DNA from: Salvelinus alpinus
Taxonomy: Eukaryota; Chordata; Actinopteri; Salmoniformes; Salmonidae
Direction: 5' to 3'
Assembly (NCBI RefSeq): GCF_045679555.1
Contig: NC_092093.1
Span: 64,058,890-64,122,889, forward strand
DNA: 64,000 nucleotides
Within the stretch, counting starts at the first letter, position 1. Every line of letters begins with the position of its first letter. Of the stretch, positions 25,001 to 33,666 are shown piece by piece. The notes beneath the pieces are model-generated. The model was not told where the DNA came from, searched no databases, and saw nothing but the letters and a program-made list of their open reading frames with translations. Made by a program: the position numbers and the translations under genes.

Positions 25001-25106
25001 TCAAAAGTACACACAATCACTAACACCTTACCTTATTTGCAGTGGGGTTTTTAGTCTTCGTGAATCTTTTCCAGCGAAACATATCAGGGTTATGCGAGTA
25101 TGACAT
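890..25106 (-). CDS. ccdc191: CCDC191-like coiled-coil protein, complete 17-exon gene
   Basis: Seventeen exons on the minus strand join in phase (25106-25032, 23973-23838, 23760-23614, 23467-23286, 23079-22862, 22419-22263, 21915-21725, 18028-17779, 17194-17062, 16812-16518, 7599-7508, 6366-6284, 6071-5970, 5324-5181, 2926-2774, 2540-2386, 1058-890). They total 2682 nt, or 893 residues, close to the roughly 940 I recall for human CCDC191 (KIAA1407). All introns are GT-AG. The N-terminal part carries HDEAYWEAQ and LDYSNFDDLYSHL-type segments. The middle and C-terminal parts are Glu/Arg/Lys-rich coiled coil ([37 protein letters not shown]) with SFI1-like Trp motifs ([12 protein letters not shown]), ending in VAEVLPDF plus about 15 residues. 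I know no firm biochemical role. Head-to-head placement with QTRT2 supports the identity. No lesion is seen in any exon. Exon 11 is the least certain. Confidence 0.88.
1121..2265. repeat. 18-bp G-rich minisatellite in the last CCDC191 intron
   Basis: About 63 units of GGCTGAGACGGGSGTAARG. Most units are 18 bp, so long frames stay open on both strands (AETGVK on plus, QPLRPS on minus), an effect of the period and not a gene. Variants include GGCGTAAGG, GGGGGTAAAG and occasional deleted GGCTGAGATGGGTAAA units. It fills most of intron 16. Confidence 0.95.
2265..2344. repeat. 20-bp tandem repeat, 4 copies
   Basis: Unit AGGTAGAATGCTTCTAGGAC, directly abutting the 18-bp minisatellite. Confidence 0.9.
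2386..2540 (-). CDS. ccdc191: CCDC191 exon 16
   Basis: Acceptor TGTCTCAG, 155 nt, phase 0 in, phase 2 out at GATAG|GTGGGT. Encodes [20 protein letters not shown] and a charged tail. Confidence 0.87.
2774..2926 (-). CDS. ccdc191: CCDC191 exon 15
   Basis: Acceptor CCCCTCCAG, 51 codons, phase 0 both sides, donor [32 protein letters not shown] continues directly from exon 14 as in the human protein as I recall it. Confidence 0.88.
3055..3312. mobile_element. Foldback MITE-like repeat
   Basis: Arms at about 3064-3100 and 3148-3183 are inverted complements (AATAAGGCC...GTGTGGTATATGGCC against GGCCATATAACAC...GCCTTATT), followed by a GGTCTGATATACCACGG segment. This matches a dispersed salmonid repeat I recognise. 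In intron 14 of CCDC191. Confidence 0.6.
3408..3656. repeat. 20-bp minisatellite, about 12 copies
   Basis: Unit CAAGGTATGCTGTTGGGAGT, with A/T change at one position (GGAATG or GGTATG). In intron 14. Confidence 0.95.
3830..4762. repeat. Pyrimidine-rich minisatellite (about 27-bp unit)
   Basis: Over 900 bp of CTCTCACTTCCTCTCTCCTCC-type units with CTAGC blocks, becoming more regular towards 4300-4740. The minus (gene) strand is almost pure purine apart from the CTAG blocks, and repeats GGAAGTGAGAGG. In intron 14 of CCDC191. Confidence 0.92.
4922..4942. repeat. (GT)n microsatellite
   Basis: Short GT run in intron 14, near exon 14. A short AC run lies at 5350-5361 in intron 13. The remainder of intron 13 (5325-5969) shows nothing recognisable. 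Confidence 0.85.
5181..5324 (-). CDS. ccdc191: CCDC191 exon 14
   Basis: Acceptor GTATTCAG, 48 codons, phase 0 both sides, donor CTCAG|GTAATC. Contains [19 protein letters not shown], a strongly conserved block of the family. Confidence 0.9.
5970..6071 (-). CDS. ccdc191: CCDC191 exon 13
   Basis: Acceptor TATTTTCTCAG, 34 codons, phase 0 both sides, donor [31 protein letters not shown] coiled coil. Confidence 0.87.
6284..6366 (-). CDS. ccdc191: CCDC191 exon 12
   Basis: Acceptor CTTCAATAG, 83 nt, phase 1 in, phase 0 out at AGAATA|GTGAGG. Encodes [18 protein letters not shown], a block I recognise from vertebrate CCDC191. Confidence 0.88.
6659..7368. mobile_element. TIR element flanked by TA, non-autonomous
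   Basis: Inverted ends TAGGGGAGAGTGGGGTAAG (6659) and CTTACCCCACTCTCCCCTA (7368) enclose about 710 bp of AT-rich DNA with no transposase. TA at both ends suits a Tc1/mariner-type insertion. Intron 11 of CCDC191. Confidence 0.7.
7508..7599 (-). CDS. ccdc191: CCDC191 exon 11 (putative)
   Basis: Acceptor GTGTTCCAG and donor CATGG|GTCAGT give a 92-nt exon with exactly the phases needed (2 in, 1 out) to link exons 10 and 12 and restore AMEERAR at the next junction. The sequence ([20 protein letters not shown]...) is low-complexity, so support is from phase and splice sites only. Confidence 0.62.
7617..8003 (-). mobile_element. SINE-like dispersed repeat, body
   Basis: Minus-strand copy of a teleost dispersed repeat with GGAAGCCAGCCGCACCAATG and CACTGCGCCCGGCCCGCCAC. 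A tRNA-type B box is seen reversed (GGAATCGAACCCAGAATC). The head of the element lies apart at 9255-9296. Confidence 0.6.
8004..9254. mobile_element. Unclassified insert splitting a SINE
   Basis: About 1.25 kb separating the two SINE parts, starting near GCGATCGCATAATTC. It contains broken short coding-like stretches ([19 protein letters not shown] on plus near 8318) and a 73-bp direct duplication. I do not recognise the family. Confidence 0.4.
8427..8572. repeat. 73-bp direct duplication
   Basis: Two copies starting at 8427 and 8500 (GCAGCGGCAGATCACC), one substitution (GGGAGC or GGTAGC), each ending in AAGGTGAGTG. Confidence 0.9.
9255..9296 (-). mobile_element. SINE-like repeat, head part
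   Basis: CGATGCAGTGCCTTAGACCACTG...CTCGGGAGG is the reversed 5' head of a tRNA-derived SINE and completes the body at 7617-8003. 9297-9540 shows nothing recognisable. Confidence 0.55.
9775..10274 (+). pseudogene. LINE ORF1, N-terminal part
   Basis: [20 protein letters not shown] opens a coiled-coil-like segment. A frameshift near 10000 moves the reading into the frame with [19 protein letters not shown] and [11 protein letters not shown]. The frame then meets the inserted element. Beyond the insert it continues as [14 protein letters not shown]. Confidence 0.6.
10275..11749 (+). mobile_element. TTAA-flanked non-autonomous element, copy A
   Basis: TTAA at 10275-10278 and 11746-11749. The LINE frame is contiguous across it. 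Left end CTTCTTTGGGGTAGGGGGC; right end carries GTGGGACGCTACCGTCTCAC and a GAGAGG terminus. It is related over its length to the copy at 26112-27560 in the other orientation. TTAA duplication suggests a piggyBac-type element; no transposase frame is seen. Confidence 0.65.
11750..12110 (+). pseudogene. LINE ORF1, esterase-like C-terminal part
   Basis: [19 protein letters not shown] and [12 protein letters not shown] resemble the SGNH/GDSL-like segment of CR1/L2 ORF1 (the GTND block). It then shows [15 protein letters not shown] residues near 11920. Internally deleted. Confidence 0.55.
12195..12900 (+). pseudogene. LINE ORF2, endonuclease domain remnant
   Basis: Frame fragments [20 protein letters not shown] (about 12248) and the [13 protein letters not shown] block near 12614, then [11 protein letters not shown], correspond to the apurinic-like endonuclease of CR1/L2 LINEs. 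Frameshifts break it. Confidence 0.6.
13334..14131 (+). pseudogene. LINE ORF2, reverse transcriptase domain
   Basis: A 265-codon open stretch: [69 protein letters not shown] and the catalytic YADDTQLYI block. The motif order is that of CR1/L2 reverse transcriptases. It ends in a stop where the frame shifts. Confidence 0.8.
14132..14760 (+). pseudogene. LINE ORF2, C-terminal part
   Basis: Frame fragments after the reverse transcriptase, including [39 protein letters not shown] and [11 protein letters not shown]. Typical CR1/L2 C-terminus, frameshifted. 14761-15962 is the 3' UTR. Confidence 0.6.
15963..16517. other. Intron 10 remainder, no feature
   Basis: No repeat, RNA or coding signal recognised between the LINE end and exon 10 of CCDC191. 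Confidence 0.5.
16518..16812 (-). CDS. ccdc191: CCDC191 exon 10
   Basis: Acceptor TATTCAATAG, 295 nt, phase 1 in, phase 2 out at CCCAG|GTAGGC. Contains [19 protein letters not shown], a coiled coil, then an [11 protein letters not shown] segment. Confidence 0.85.
17062..17194 (-). CDS. ccdc191: CCDC191 exon 9
   Basis: Acceptor ACTGTCTCAG, 133 nt, phase 0 in, phase 1 out at GGAG|GTGAGT. Pro/Gly-rich, ending [16 protein letters not shown]. The PWQ-RRHAAL block looks conserved. Confidence 0.78.
17779..18028 (-). CDS. ccdc191: CCDC191 exon 8
   Basis: Acceptor TAATCTCTCAG, 250 nt, phase 2 in, phase 0 out at GAACTG|GTGAGT. Encodes [20 protein letters not shown] and a less conserved Pro/Ala-rich tail. 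Confidence 0.87.
18441..18609 (-). mobile_element. Retroposon tail fragment
   Basis: TTTATTTAACCTTTATTTAACCAGGCAGG...GAACAAGTTCTCATTTACAA is the reversed tail of a common salmonid retroposed repeat. Confidence 0.5.
18612..19350 (-). mobile_element. Tc1-like element, truncated (transposase C-terminal half)
   Basis: Starts with the inverted end CAGTTGAAGTCGGAAGTTTA and runs to CCTCCAAA where homology with the copy at 45395-50468 stops. Transposase fragment on minus at 19305-19087: [14 protein letters not shown] and [14 protein letters not shown] (second catalytic Asp). The N-terminal half and the other end are missing. Confidence 0.8.
19351..19840. other. Intron 7 stretch without recognised feature
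   Basis: No gene. GCATTGTGGGTAGTTC near 19809 resembles a ZNF143-type motif (reverse of ACTACNNNTCCCANNATGC), probably incidental. Confidence 0.3.
20565..20754 (-). mobile_element. tRNA-derived SINE, 5'-truncated, inside Tc1
   Basis: Reversed tail TTTATTTAACTAGGCAAGTCAG...AACAAATTCTTATTTACAATGACGG and reversed B box (GGAATTGAACCAGGGTC). The same family as the SINE at 51528. Confidence 0.7.
20755..20906 (-). mobile_element. LINE ORF2 fragment inside Tc1
   Basis: Minus strand encodes [20 protein letters not shown] and [17 protein letters not shown], typical of the C-terminus of the L2-like LINE family that also occurs at 32150 and 53283. Confidence 0.7.
21725..21915 (-). CDS. ccdc191: CCDC191 exon 7
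   Basis: Acceptor TATTTTCAG, 191 nt, phase 0 in, phase 2 out at AACAG|GTAAGC. Encodes Trp-containing helices ([36 protein letters not shown]) resembling SFI1-type repeats. Confidence 0.87.
21945..22160. repeat. Dispersed teleost repeat with imperfect palindrome
   Basis: TTTTACTATCCTTGTGGGGA occurs at 21944 and near 22106, with the reverse CCCCACAAGGATAGTAAAA near 22136; AACCCCTAACCCCTA between. Intron 6 of CCDC191. Confidence 0.55.
22263..22419 (-). CDS. ccdc191: CCDC191 exon 6
   Basis: Acceptor TCTCCCATAG, 157 nt, phase 2 in, phase 0 out at CTGCAG|GTTAGT. Encodes [19 protein letters not shown] and a Gln-rich tail ending MLNLQ. Confidence 0.8.
22567..22776 (-). mobile_element. tRNA-derived SINE
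   Basis: Reversed tRNA-like head: GGGGCAGTAGGTAGGCTAGCG (A box region) and GGTTTGAATCC (B box) when read on minus. Intron 5 of CCDC191. Confidence 0.65.
22862..23079 (-). CDS. ccdc191: CCDC191 exon 5
   Basis: Acceptor CTCATTCCAG, 218 nt, phase 0 in, phase 2 out at ACCAG|GTAAAT. Strongly charged Arg/Glu/Gln helix ([20 protein letters not shown] and onward), a predicted coiled coil. Confidence 0.87.
23286..23467 (-). CDS. ccdc191: CCDC191 exon 4
   Basis: Acceptor TCTCTCTCAG, 182 nt, phase 1 in, phase 0 out at CGACAG|GTACAA. Encodes [20 protein letters not shown] and a [16 protein letters not shown] segment. Confidence 0.87.
23614..23760 (-). CDS. ccdc191: CCDC191 exon 3
   Basis: Acceptor TTTCCTTTAG, 147 nt, phase 1 in and phase 1 out at GATG|GTACAG. 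The split codon gives [15 protein letters not shown], continuing a conserved block across the junction. Ends with VSLDYSNFD. Confidence 0.85.
23838..23973 (-). CDS. ccdc191: CCDC191 exon 2
   Basis: Acceptor TGTCCCCAG, 136 nt, phase 0 in and phase 1 out at GGGAAG|GTAGGC. It encodes [14 protein letters not shown] and [13 protein letters not shown]; the HDEAY block is a family signature as I recall it. Confidence 0.85.
24155..25031. other. CCDC191 intron 1 with a SINE
   Basis: Part of intron 1 (23974-25031). Apart from the SINE at 24768-24930 and short CA runs at 24052-24096, nothing recognised. An ATG at 24163 with a donor at 24153 could be an alternative leader exon but has the wrong phase. 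Confidence 0.4.
24768..24930 (-). mobile_element. HpaI-type salmonid SINE
   Basis: Read on minus: GGGCGGCAGATAGCCTAATGG head, then GGTTGCTGGATC, and the tail TTGTTCTTAACTGACTTGAC with TTAAATAAAAGG. This is the layout of the salmonid HpaI family as I recall it. Confidence 0.7.
25032..25106 (-). CDS. ccdc191: CCDC191 exon 1 (start codon)
   Basis: ATG at 25106-25104 opens 25 codons ([17 protein letters not shown]...) ending AAG|GTAAGG, phase 0. It joins in frame to exon 2. This start is preferred over an ATG at 24163, whose donor has the wrong phase for exon 2. Confidence 0.8.
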
Positions 25107-25720
25107 TTTTTAAGCCAAGAAATAGCTTGTACTTTTTACCTGGCTAATACAGAAAACCTCATGTATATACCTATATCAAAGTTATATTAACCACAACTTA
25201 TAACACTAAACTTACAGAAAAAAACCGTAGAAGTCCATTTTTTTAAGCTAATACAAAAGTAATGTATTGCTAGTTGTACAGTTGCTGGTACTGCGACTGC
25301 TCAATGCGCTGAAAATAGAACGAGGTGCGTGGGTAATGTAGTCAATTAGCCACGTTCATCAAACGCACTGGCTGCTTGACAGTGGCATTAGTAAACTACA
25401 AGTTCCATTTTAACTTTTAGTCATCCGAAGCGTCTGGTAACTATAGTAACTTTGGACCCTTCCCCAAATGTTAAACATTTGAGTGTTGTAAAAAGACGCC
25501 AAAGTCAACATTGAATGTGCAAAGTCCACACAACAATATCATAGTCCCACAGAAAAAGTTTGCAGATCTTATAAAGTATGCACACACTCTCAGTAATGTT
25601 TATTCAACAGCGAATTTGATATTCTAATGAGATCTTTGCAAACGCCCAAAATGATGACCTTATATAGAAGTGACCGAGGCGCGTGCTGCTCAATAATCCG
25701 CGACGTGCGTTGGTTTCTGG
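25107..25720 (-). promoter_or_regulatory. Probable 5' flank and promoter of CCDC191
   Basis: Single-copy-looking sequence directly upstream of the start codon and up to the hAT insertion. Contains AAACTACAAGTTCCATTTT near 25392, a partial ZNF143-like motif. No TATA box is obvious. Confidence 0.35.
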
Positions 25721-27742
25721 CAGTGGTGTAAAGTACTTCAGTAAAAATACTTAGTAGTTTTTAGGGTATCTGTACTTTACTTTACTATTTATATTTTTGG
25801 CAAATTTTACTTTTACTTCACTCCCAAAGAAAAAAATGTACTTTTTACTCCATACATTTTCCCTGACACCCAAAAGCACTCATTACATTTTGACAGGAAA
25901 ATGGTCCAATTCACACACTTGTCAAGAGAACATCCCTGGTCATCCCTACTGCCTCTGATCTAGCATACTCACTAAACACAAATGCTTGATTTGTAAATTA
26001 TGTCTGAGTGTGCCCCTGGCTATCTTGTCAATAAAAATAAACAAATAAAATTGTGCTGTCTGGTTTGTTTAATATAAGGAAGTTTAAATGATTTATACTT
26101 TTGATACTTAAAACTTCTTATGGCTGCAATCCCGTTAACGGGATGATATGACAACAGCCAGTGAAAGTGCAGGGCGCCAAATTCAAACAACAGAAATCTC
26201 ATAATTAAAATTCCTCAAACATACATGTATCTTATACCATTTTAAAGGTAATCTTGTTGATAATACCACCAAAGTGTCCATTTTCAAATAGGCTTTACAG
26301 CGAAAGCACCACAAACGATTATGTTAGGTCACCACAAAATCACAGACAAACACAGTCATTTTTCCAGCCAAAGACAGGAGTCACAAAAAGCAGAAATAGA
26401 GATAAAATTAAATCACTAACCTTTGATGATCTTCATCAGATGACACTCATAGGACTTCATGTTACACAATACATATATGTTTTGTTCGATACGATATCCA
26501 AAAACCTCAGTTTACATTGGCGACATGTTCAGAAATGCCTCCAAAATATCCGGAGAAATTGAAGAGAGCCACGTCAAATAACATAAATACTCATCATAAA
26601 CTTTGATGAAAGATACATGTTTTACATAGAATTAAAGATACACTTGTTCTTAATGCAACCGCTGTGTCAGATTTCAAAAAGCTTTACGGCAAAAGCACAA
26701 TATTCAATCATCTGAGAACAGCGTTCAGCCACAAAAGGAAGCCATACAGTTACCCGCCAAATTGTGCAGTCAACAAAACTCATAAATAGTATTATAAATC
26801 TTCACTTACCTTTGCTGATCTTTGTCGGAATGCACTCCCAGGACTCCCACTTCCACAATAAATTTTTGTTTTGTTCGGTAATGTCCATGATTAATGTCCA
26901 GATAGCTATTTTTGTTAGCGTGTTTGGTAAACAAATCCAAAGTCAGGAAGCGCGTTCAATAAAAGCAGACGAAATGTCAAAAAGTTCCGTAACAGTCAGT
27001 AGAAACATGTCAAAGGATGTATTGAATCAATCTTTAGAATGTTTTTAACATAAATCTTCAATAAAGTTCCAACCGGAGAATTACATTGACTTCAGATGTG
27101 CGATGGAACAGAGCTCCCTCTCATGTGAACGCGCATGGTCAGAGAATGGCCAGGTCATGGTAGACCTGAATATTTCCTGTCTCCTTCGGAAACCCCCACT
27201 TCACAGTAGAGGCATCAGACAGGGTTCTACAGACTGTTGACATCTAGTGGAAGCCGTAGGAAGTGCAAACTCATCCATATCCCACTGCATGTTCAATAGG
27301 GGCTGTGTTGAAAATCGACCAACCTCAGAATTCCCACTTCATGTTAGATTTCTTTCTCAGGTTTTTGCCTGCAATATGAGTTCTGTTATACTCACAGACA
27401 TCATTCAAAAAGTTTTAGAAACTTCAGAGTGTTTTCTATCGAATACTAATAATAATATGCATATATTAGCAACTGGGACTGAGGAGCAGGCAGTTTACTA
27501 TGGGCACCTCTGGGCACCTTTCATCCAAGCTACTCAATACTGCCCCTGCAGTCCTAAAGTTTAAGTACATTTGAGCAATTCCATGTACTTTTGGTACTTA
27601 AGTATATTTAAAACCAAATACTTTTAGACTTTAACTCAAGTAGTATTTTACTGGGTGACTTTCACTTTTACTTGAGTCATTTTCTATTAAGGTATATTTA
27701 CTCTTACTCAAGTATGACAATCGAGTACTTTTTCCACCACTG
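25721..27742. mobile_element. hAT-type non-autonomous element in divergent promoter
   Basis: Ends CAGTGGTG (25721) and CACCACTG (27742), with 8-bp flanks GTTTCTGG and GTTCCTGG (one mismatch), the hAT target-duplication length. Sequence is poor in coding signal, rich in TACTTTTACTTTAC-type repeats. Split by a TTAA-flanked element at 26112-27560. Confidence 0.75.
26108..27564 (-). mobile_element. TTAA-flanked non-autonomous element, copy B
   Basis: TTAA at 26108-26111 and 27561-27564; the hAT sequence reads on directly (GATAC|TTAA|GTACATTTGAG) once it is removed. Homologous in inverse orientation to copy A (shared CATACATGTAT, GATGATCTTCATCAGATGACACTCATAGGACTTCATGTTAC segments). No transposase frame. 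Confidence 0.7.
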
Positions 27743-27750
27743 GTTCCTGG

Positions 27751-28295
27751 TAAGCAAAAATATGCTGAATGTCCTTAATTTATGTTTTAAAAATATCAAA
27801 ATGTTATTTTAAAATATTTTCTGTTGCGCTTTGTCGAGGAATGCTTAAATCAGACAAATAGAAACCTTTGTTAGTCTGCCGGATTCTATAAAAATGCCAA
27901 TGAATTGAACTAGTGCTAGCAATTGATAACATCCTCAAGCTAGCCAGTTGTTTGCCCATATAACGTACAGATAAACATTAACGGAACACCTATTTGTTAT
28001 TAACTGGTATATATCCGTTTCTAGTATATGCTATTACATGGTCTTCTGTAACATTTTTGCTTGCACCACAAATATTCTATCCTAAAATTCTTTACACTGA
28101 CCGTGTTTGCCAGCATCAACTCCGTGATGCATTGTGGGTCTGACTGATGTACTAGTTAGTTGTTTATGATGCAATGTGATTTGTAGATCAGTCAGTCACC
28201 AGTCGCCTGCAATGTCAGCTGCAATGTTGAACAAGCCGATTCTCTTTCATCCTCTTTCATCATCCCCTTGTTTCCCTTGTCTGTCAGGCAACAAG
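27751..28295 (+). promoter_or_regulatory. Probable 5' flank and leader of QTRT2
   Basis: Contains GCATTGTGGGTCTGACT at 28129 (ZNF143-like). CTTGTTTCCCTTGTCTGTCAG|GCAACAAG at 28270-28295 looks like an acceptor, so an untranslated first exon may lie upstream. Confidence 0.35.
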
Positions 28296-28486
28296 ATGAA
28301 GTTGGAGCTGTCCCTGGTGGTGCAGGGCTGTTGGGTGGGTGTGCTGACGAGACTCGGCAGGACAGCACTCCCTGGAGGTGTTTGCTGTATGTACACCCGC
28401 TGCTGCACCATGCCACAGCTCACCCATGACACTCTGCACACACTAAACAACCTGCCCTCCGTCACACAGCTCACCTTGGACACACT
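28296..28486 (+). CDS. qtrt2: QTRT2 first coding exon
   Basis: ATG at 28296 opens MKLELSLVVQGCWVGVLTRL and continues to QLTHDTLHTLNNLPSVTQL before the donor CACT|GTGAGA at 28487 (phase 2 out). This closely resembles the N-terminus of QTRT2 (queuine tRNA-ribosyltransferase accessory subunit 2), the non-catalytic partner of QTRT1 in exchanging guanine for queuine at the wobble position of GUN-anticodon tRNAs. The enzyme associates with mitochondria in mammals. It lies head-to-head with CCDC191, as I recall for the human 3q13 locus. No further exon is seen up to 64000, so the gene is either interrupted by a very long intron or broken. Confidence 0.82.
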
Positions 28487-28892
28487 GTGAGAACCTGTTA
28501 TATTATCACACACCACACTCTCTCTCTTCCTCAATCCTTTAGCAAGATAGTATTTAATAGACTTGCTTTTTGCATCCTGCTTTTAGGACAGAACACCAGG
28601 AAGAGTTCACTGAATATTCCTATTGATAATATGCCACTACACATACTGACCTATACACTTCTGACTGCACCATTGTATTAGGAAAGTCAAACACCAAAAT
28701 TATTTTTATTTTTCAAGTCCATTTCTGCTTGATACCTGGTATGTCAAATTGCCGTGTGGTTTTTTGTAAATGTACTTTTTTGTAAATAAACTATGCAATT
28801 TATGTAACAGCATTTGTGTATCTTATCTCCTTGGTGCTTGAGCTTTATTTTCTGAACATATTTTGGATGTTTAACACTTATAGACTCAAATA

Positions 28893-29368
28893 ATAAACTC
28901 AGCAAAGAAAGAAACATCCTCTCAATGTCAACTGCGTTTATTTTCAGCAAACTTAACATGTGTTAATATTTGTATGAACATAACAAGATTCAACAACTGA
29001 GACATAAACTTAACAAGTTCCACAGACATGTGACTAACAGAAATTGAATAATGTGTCCCTGAACAAAGGGGGGGGGGGGGGGGTCAAAATCAAAAGTAAC
29101 AGTCAGTATCTGGTCACCAGCTGCATTAAGTACTGCAATGCATCTCCTCCTCATGGACTACACCAGATTTGCCCGTTCTTGCTGTGAGATGTTACCCCAC
29201 TCTTCCACCAAGGCACCTGCAAGTTCCCGGACATCTTTGGAGGAAATGGCCCTAACACTCACCCTCCGATCCAGCAGGTCCCAGACGTGAAGTTATTTGG
29301 ATTTTTACGAAGTATCTTTGAAAGACAGGGTCCTGAAAAAGGGACGTTTCTTTTTTGCTGAGTTTATA
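28893..29368. mobile_element. Tc1-like element, internally deleted
   Basis: Inverted ends ATAAACTCAGCAAAGAAAGAAAC and GTTTCTTTTTTGCTGAGTTTAT. Only a short minus-strand transposase-related piece remains (GATCCAGCAGGTCCCAGACGTG region). A G run of 18 lies at about 29068-29085. Confidence 0.75.
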
Positions 29369-30156
29369 TTCATGAAAACAGTGACCCAAGTCTCTCCAGT
29401 ATGTGAGTACTGTGTGAGTCTATTCATATTATGTTAAAGAATTCTAGTGAAGTAACCCTTTGGACCACACTATCTGCCACATTGAAGAACTCTGGGTTAA
29501 GTGAATTATCACTTCTACCTCTTATCAGCAGTCATAGGATTCGTTCATGCTCCTTAGATGCCAGGTTGGTGTTACACAGTAATTTTCTGTCACAGTCTAT
29601 GGACCCCCTGAAGTAGCCATGGCCACCCCATGTGTAAAACTCTAGTTGCGTCACTGGTGTAAAGGTCTCAGCGGGACTGATTTGGTCATCGAGCTCCCGC
29701 CCGCACTTTTCATACCGCACCCACCCGCTCCCGCTGGCTTCTGTCCGATTCCCACCCACTCAGCAAGATCTGGCCCCGAACCCAACCGCAATACCGCAAT
29801 GTTATTTTATGCGTGTGTGACGTAGCTTGCTTGCCAGCCTTGGTCGCAGCTGTTTTGCACCCTGTAGGCAATATCAAAATATGCTAAAATAGCATAAGAA
29901 AGAGGTTAAATTACCAGAGATCCTCACGTGGCCTATTATATTAGGCAATCAGTATTATTAGGCTACATCAGCCAATGGGCTAAGCATAGTTTGGAGAGAG
30001 CAGAGTTGGAGAGAGATCGGACACATTAACTTTCTCTTGAGTTACATTTTGCATATAGCCTACCTTTTAGGAGAGGGACAACTTTTGGACAGTGACACTT
30101 ATCTGACCAATATTTATTTCTAGGCAATGTAGTAAACTCTAGCCTAATCATATATA
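29369..30156. other. Intergenic/intronic DNA, no gene
   Basis: 29640-29960 resembles a dispersed salmonid repeat (CCGCACCCACCCGCTCCCGC). No coding or RNA signal recognised. Confidence 0.35.
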
Positions 30157-31762
<1,606 letters not shown>

Positions 31763-32149
31763 TATATATTTTTTTAAATATATATTATTCATGTCTGGTT
31801 TGCATGTTAATTTGGAATTAAAACGTGTCATAGTTTGCAAACTATGTAAAAAAAATCATTGAGTTAATAAAGCCGCATACAAACATGGTCTCTTTTTTGC
31901 TTTCTTGAGGAAGGCCACTCCAAAATGCAGGTGTTTCAGCCTAACTCAGTGCTTTCAGTGGTGGTGGGGCGAGCCAGCAGAAAATACAGAGCATAGGGGT
32001 TAGTAATGTTCTCTAGTTATGCCGTGATTGGCTCAGTGTTCTGTCACTCATGAGCACACTATGTCACTGCAAAATCAGCGGGGAGAGCAAAAAAATTCAA
32101 TCCCCTTGGGTACTGTCATAGAGTTACATTAGAAACCACTGCTTTTAAA

Positions 32150-33666
32150 TCAGGGCAAGGCAACCGGAAACATGACCGAATACAAACAGTGTAGCTATTT
32201 CCTCCGCAAGGCAATCAAACAAGCCAAGCGTCAGTATAGAGACAAAGTAGAGTCGCAATTCAACGGCTCAGACACGAGAGGTATGTGGCAGGGTCTACAG
32301 TCAATCACGGACTACAAAAAGAAAACCGGCCCCGTCGCGGACCCCGATGTCTTGCTCCCAGACAAACTAAACAACTTCTTTGCTCGCTTTGAGGACAATA
32401 CAGTGCCACCAACACGGCCGACTACCAAAACCTGCGGGCTCTCCTTCACCGCAGCCAACTTGAGTAAAGCATTTAAACGTGTTAACCCTCGCAAGGCTGC
32501 CGGCCCAGATGGCATCCCTAGCCGCGTCCTCAGAGCATGCGAAGACCAGCTGGCTGGTGTGTTTACGGACGTATTCAATCAATCCCTATCCCAGTCTGCT
32601 GTTCCCACATGCTTCAAGAGGGCCACCATTGTTCCCGTTCCCAAGAAAGCTAAGGTAACTGAGCTAAACGACTATCGCCCGTAGCACTCTCTTCCGTCAT
32701 CATGAAGTGCTTTGAGAGACTAGTCAAGGATCATATCACCTTCACCCTACCTGATACCCTAGACCCACTCCAATTTGCTTACTGCCCCAATAGGTCCACA
32801 GACGACGCAATCGCAATCATACTACACACTGCCCTAGGAATACCTATTTAAGAATGCTGTTCATCGACTACAGCTCAGCATTTAACACCATAGTACCCTC
32901 CAAACTCGTCATTAAGTTTGAGACCCTGGGTTTCGACCCCGCCCTGTGCAACTGGGTCCTGGACTTTGACGGGCCGCCCCCAGGTGGTGAGGGTAGGAAA
33001 CAACATCTCCACCCCGCTGATCCTCAACACTGGGGCCCCACAAGGGTGCGTTCTCAGCCCTCTCCTGTACTCCCTGTTCACCCATGACTGCGTGGCCATG
33101 CACGCCTCCAACTCAATCATCAAGTTTGCAGACGACAGTACAGTGATAGGCTTGATTACCAACAACGACGAGACGGCCTACAGGGAGGAGGTGAGGGCCC
33201 TCGGAGTGTGGTGTCAGGAAAGGAGATGATTGTGGACTTCAGGAAACAGCAGAGGGAGCACCCCCCAATCCACATCGACGGGACAGTAGTGGAGAAGGTG
33301 GAAACTTTTAAGTTCCTCGGTGTACACATCACGGACAAACTAAAATGGTCCACCCACACAGACAGCGTGGTGAAGAAGGCGCAGGAGGCTAAAGAAACTT
33401 AATATAATGTTGACATACCCTACATTACTCATCTCATATGTATATACTGTACTCTATACCATCTACTGCATCTTGCCTATGCCATTCGGCCATCGCTCAT
33501 CCACATAATTATATGTACATATTCTTATTCATTCCTTTGTTGTTGTGAAATTGTTAGATTACTTGCTAGATATTAATGCATGGTCGGAACTAGAAGCACA
33601 AGCATTTCGCTACACTCGCATTAACATCTGCTAACCATGTGTATGTGACCAATAAAATTTGATTTG
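32150..33666 (+). mobile_element. L2-like LINE, 5'-truncated and internally deleted
   Basis: Begins inside ORF2 and ends with the LINE 3' UTR (GCATTTCGCTACACTCGCAT...CCAATAAAATTTGATTTG). Frameshifts in the reverse transcriptase, and the region after VVKKAQEAKE is deleted up to the 3' UTR. Confidence 0.8.
32172..33402 (+). pseudogene. LINE reverse transcriptase fragment
   Basis: Segments in order: [139 protein letters not shown]. The catalytic FADD is intact, but a stop at 32682-32684 and frameshifts near 32700, 32965 and 33205 break the frame. Confidence 0.82.
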
